Origin: Pseudomonadota bacterium
GTDB taxonomy: Bacteria; Myxococcota_A; Polyangia; Polyangiales; Polyangiaceae
Direction of reading: 5' to 3'
DNA length: 64,000 nt
Assembly (NCBI GenBank): GCA_023423895.1
Contig: JAFAER010000245.1
Coordinates: 44,631-108,630 of the forward strand
The stretch's first letter is position 1. Every line of letters begins with the position of its first letter. The translations under genes and the position numbers were made by a program. Positions 63,813 through 64,000 of this stretch are shown piece after piece. Below the pieces are notes generated by a model that saw only the letters and a list, made by a program, of their open reading frames with translations, was not told where the DNA came from and searched no databases.

Positions 63813-64000
63813 ATGACGGCGCCGCGGCAGATACTCGAGGGGCAGTTCTATTTGGTGACGCGGCGTACTTGGGACCGGACGTTCTTTCTGCGGCCGGGGC
63901 CGGAGATCAACCGGATGTTCGACTACTGCCTGGCGGAGGCAGCAAAGAAGCACGGCATCGATCTCATCGCATGGTGCGCGATGAGCAATCACTACCACGC
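63813..64000 (+). CDS. REP-associated tyrosine transposase (RAYT, Y1_Tnp), 3' truncated by window
   Basis: At least 62 residues; the gene continues past the window end. The visible N-terminus reads RQILEGQFYLVTRRT near residue 5 and contains SNHYH, the His-x-His (HUH) metal site of Y1-type transposases, preceded by INRMFDYCLAEAAKKHG. RAYTs are single-copy domesticated transposases of REP palindromes. ATG 63813 follows GGGAGTGGGA, a good ribosome site. The upstream 80 bp contain a duplicated CTAGCCAA (63733-63740, 63741-63748). Its own REP partners are plausibly the 62621-62736 cluster. Confidence 0.75.
   Translation, partial: MTAPRQILEGQFYLVTRRTWDRTFFLRPGPEINRMFDYCLAEAAKKHGIDLIAWCAMSNHYH

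Overview
The window is GC-rich and densely coded, and it reads as a chromosomal segment of a myxobacterium or relative (Myxococcota, formerly Deltaproteobacteria). Four secreted hydrolases end in MYXO-CTERM-like tails (Cys, short hydrophobic helix, Arg cluster). Lipoproteins, two-component proteins, a PEGA protein, an RCC1 propeller protein and a copper-type ECF sigma factor with a C-terminal cysteine cluster are all typical of that group. No rRNA, tRNA, prophage or CRISPR array was seen. This placement is inferred from gene content only.

Layout. 1-9470: a plus-strand island with the 3' part of a PelA-like glycosidase/deacetylase, a TPR protein, and two large, mutually paralogous TIM-barrel-like lipoproteins. 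9522-18952: six minus-strand genes (MoxR AAA+ ATPase, DUF5682, VWA, double-SWIM, MutS-like ATPase, one-helix membrane protein) with small gaps or overlaps. 18977-25257: SLC13-type transporter, PEGA protein, trypsin-like protease, metallophosphoesterase, PAS histidine kinase. 25461-30165: DUF3052-like protein, hybrid kinase, VanY-type peptidase and matrixin-like protease. 30310-36096: a complete RND efflux operon (TolC, adaptor, permease). 36149-42048: a TonB-dependent receptor with its lipoprotein partner, then a LytS/LytTR-type pair. 42235-57853: an M36 metalloprotease and a run of metabolic and signalling genes (histidine phosphatase, DDAH-like enzyme, RCC1 protein, NadE, methyltransferase, haem-oxygenase-like protein, M20 peptidase, MEDS kinase plus receiver, DUF3047 protein). 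57953-62506: a zincin-like protein divergent from a copper-resistance cassette (CorE-like sigma factor, metal-binding lipoprotein, TolC-family protein, two-domain multicopper oxidase). 62507-64000: a palindrome-rich spacer, a methyltransferase, and the start of a REP-associated tyrosine transposase cut by the window edge.

How the genes work together. The first island looks like an exopolysaccharide modification or degradation module. The MoxR/DUF5682/VWA/SWIM set looks like a four-part ATPase machine of unknown function, and it may extend to the MutS-like ATPase and membrane protein. The copper cassette combines sensing (Cys-rich sigma factor), periplasmic metal binding, an outer-membrane channel and Cu(I) oxidation. 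The best candidates for undescribed biology are the PelA-linked paralogous lipoproteins and the extended MoxR operon.
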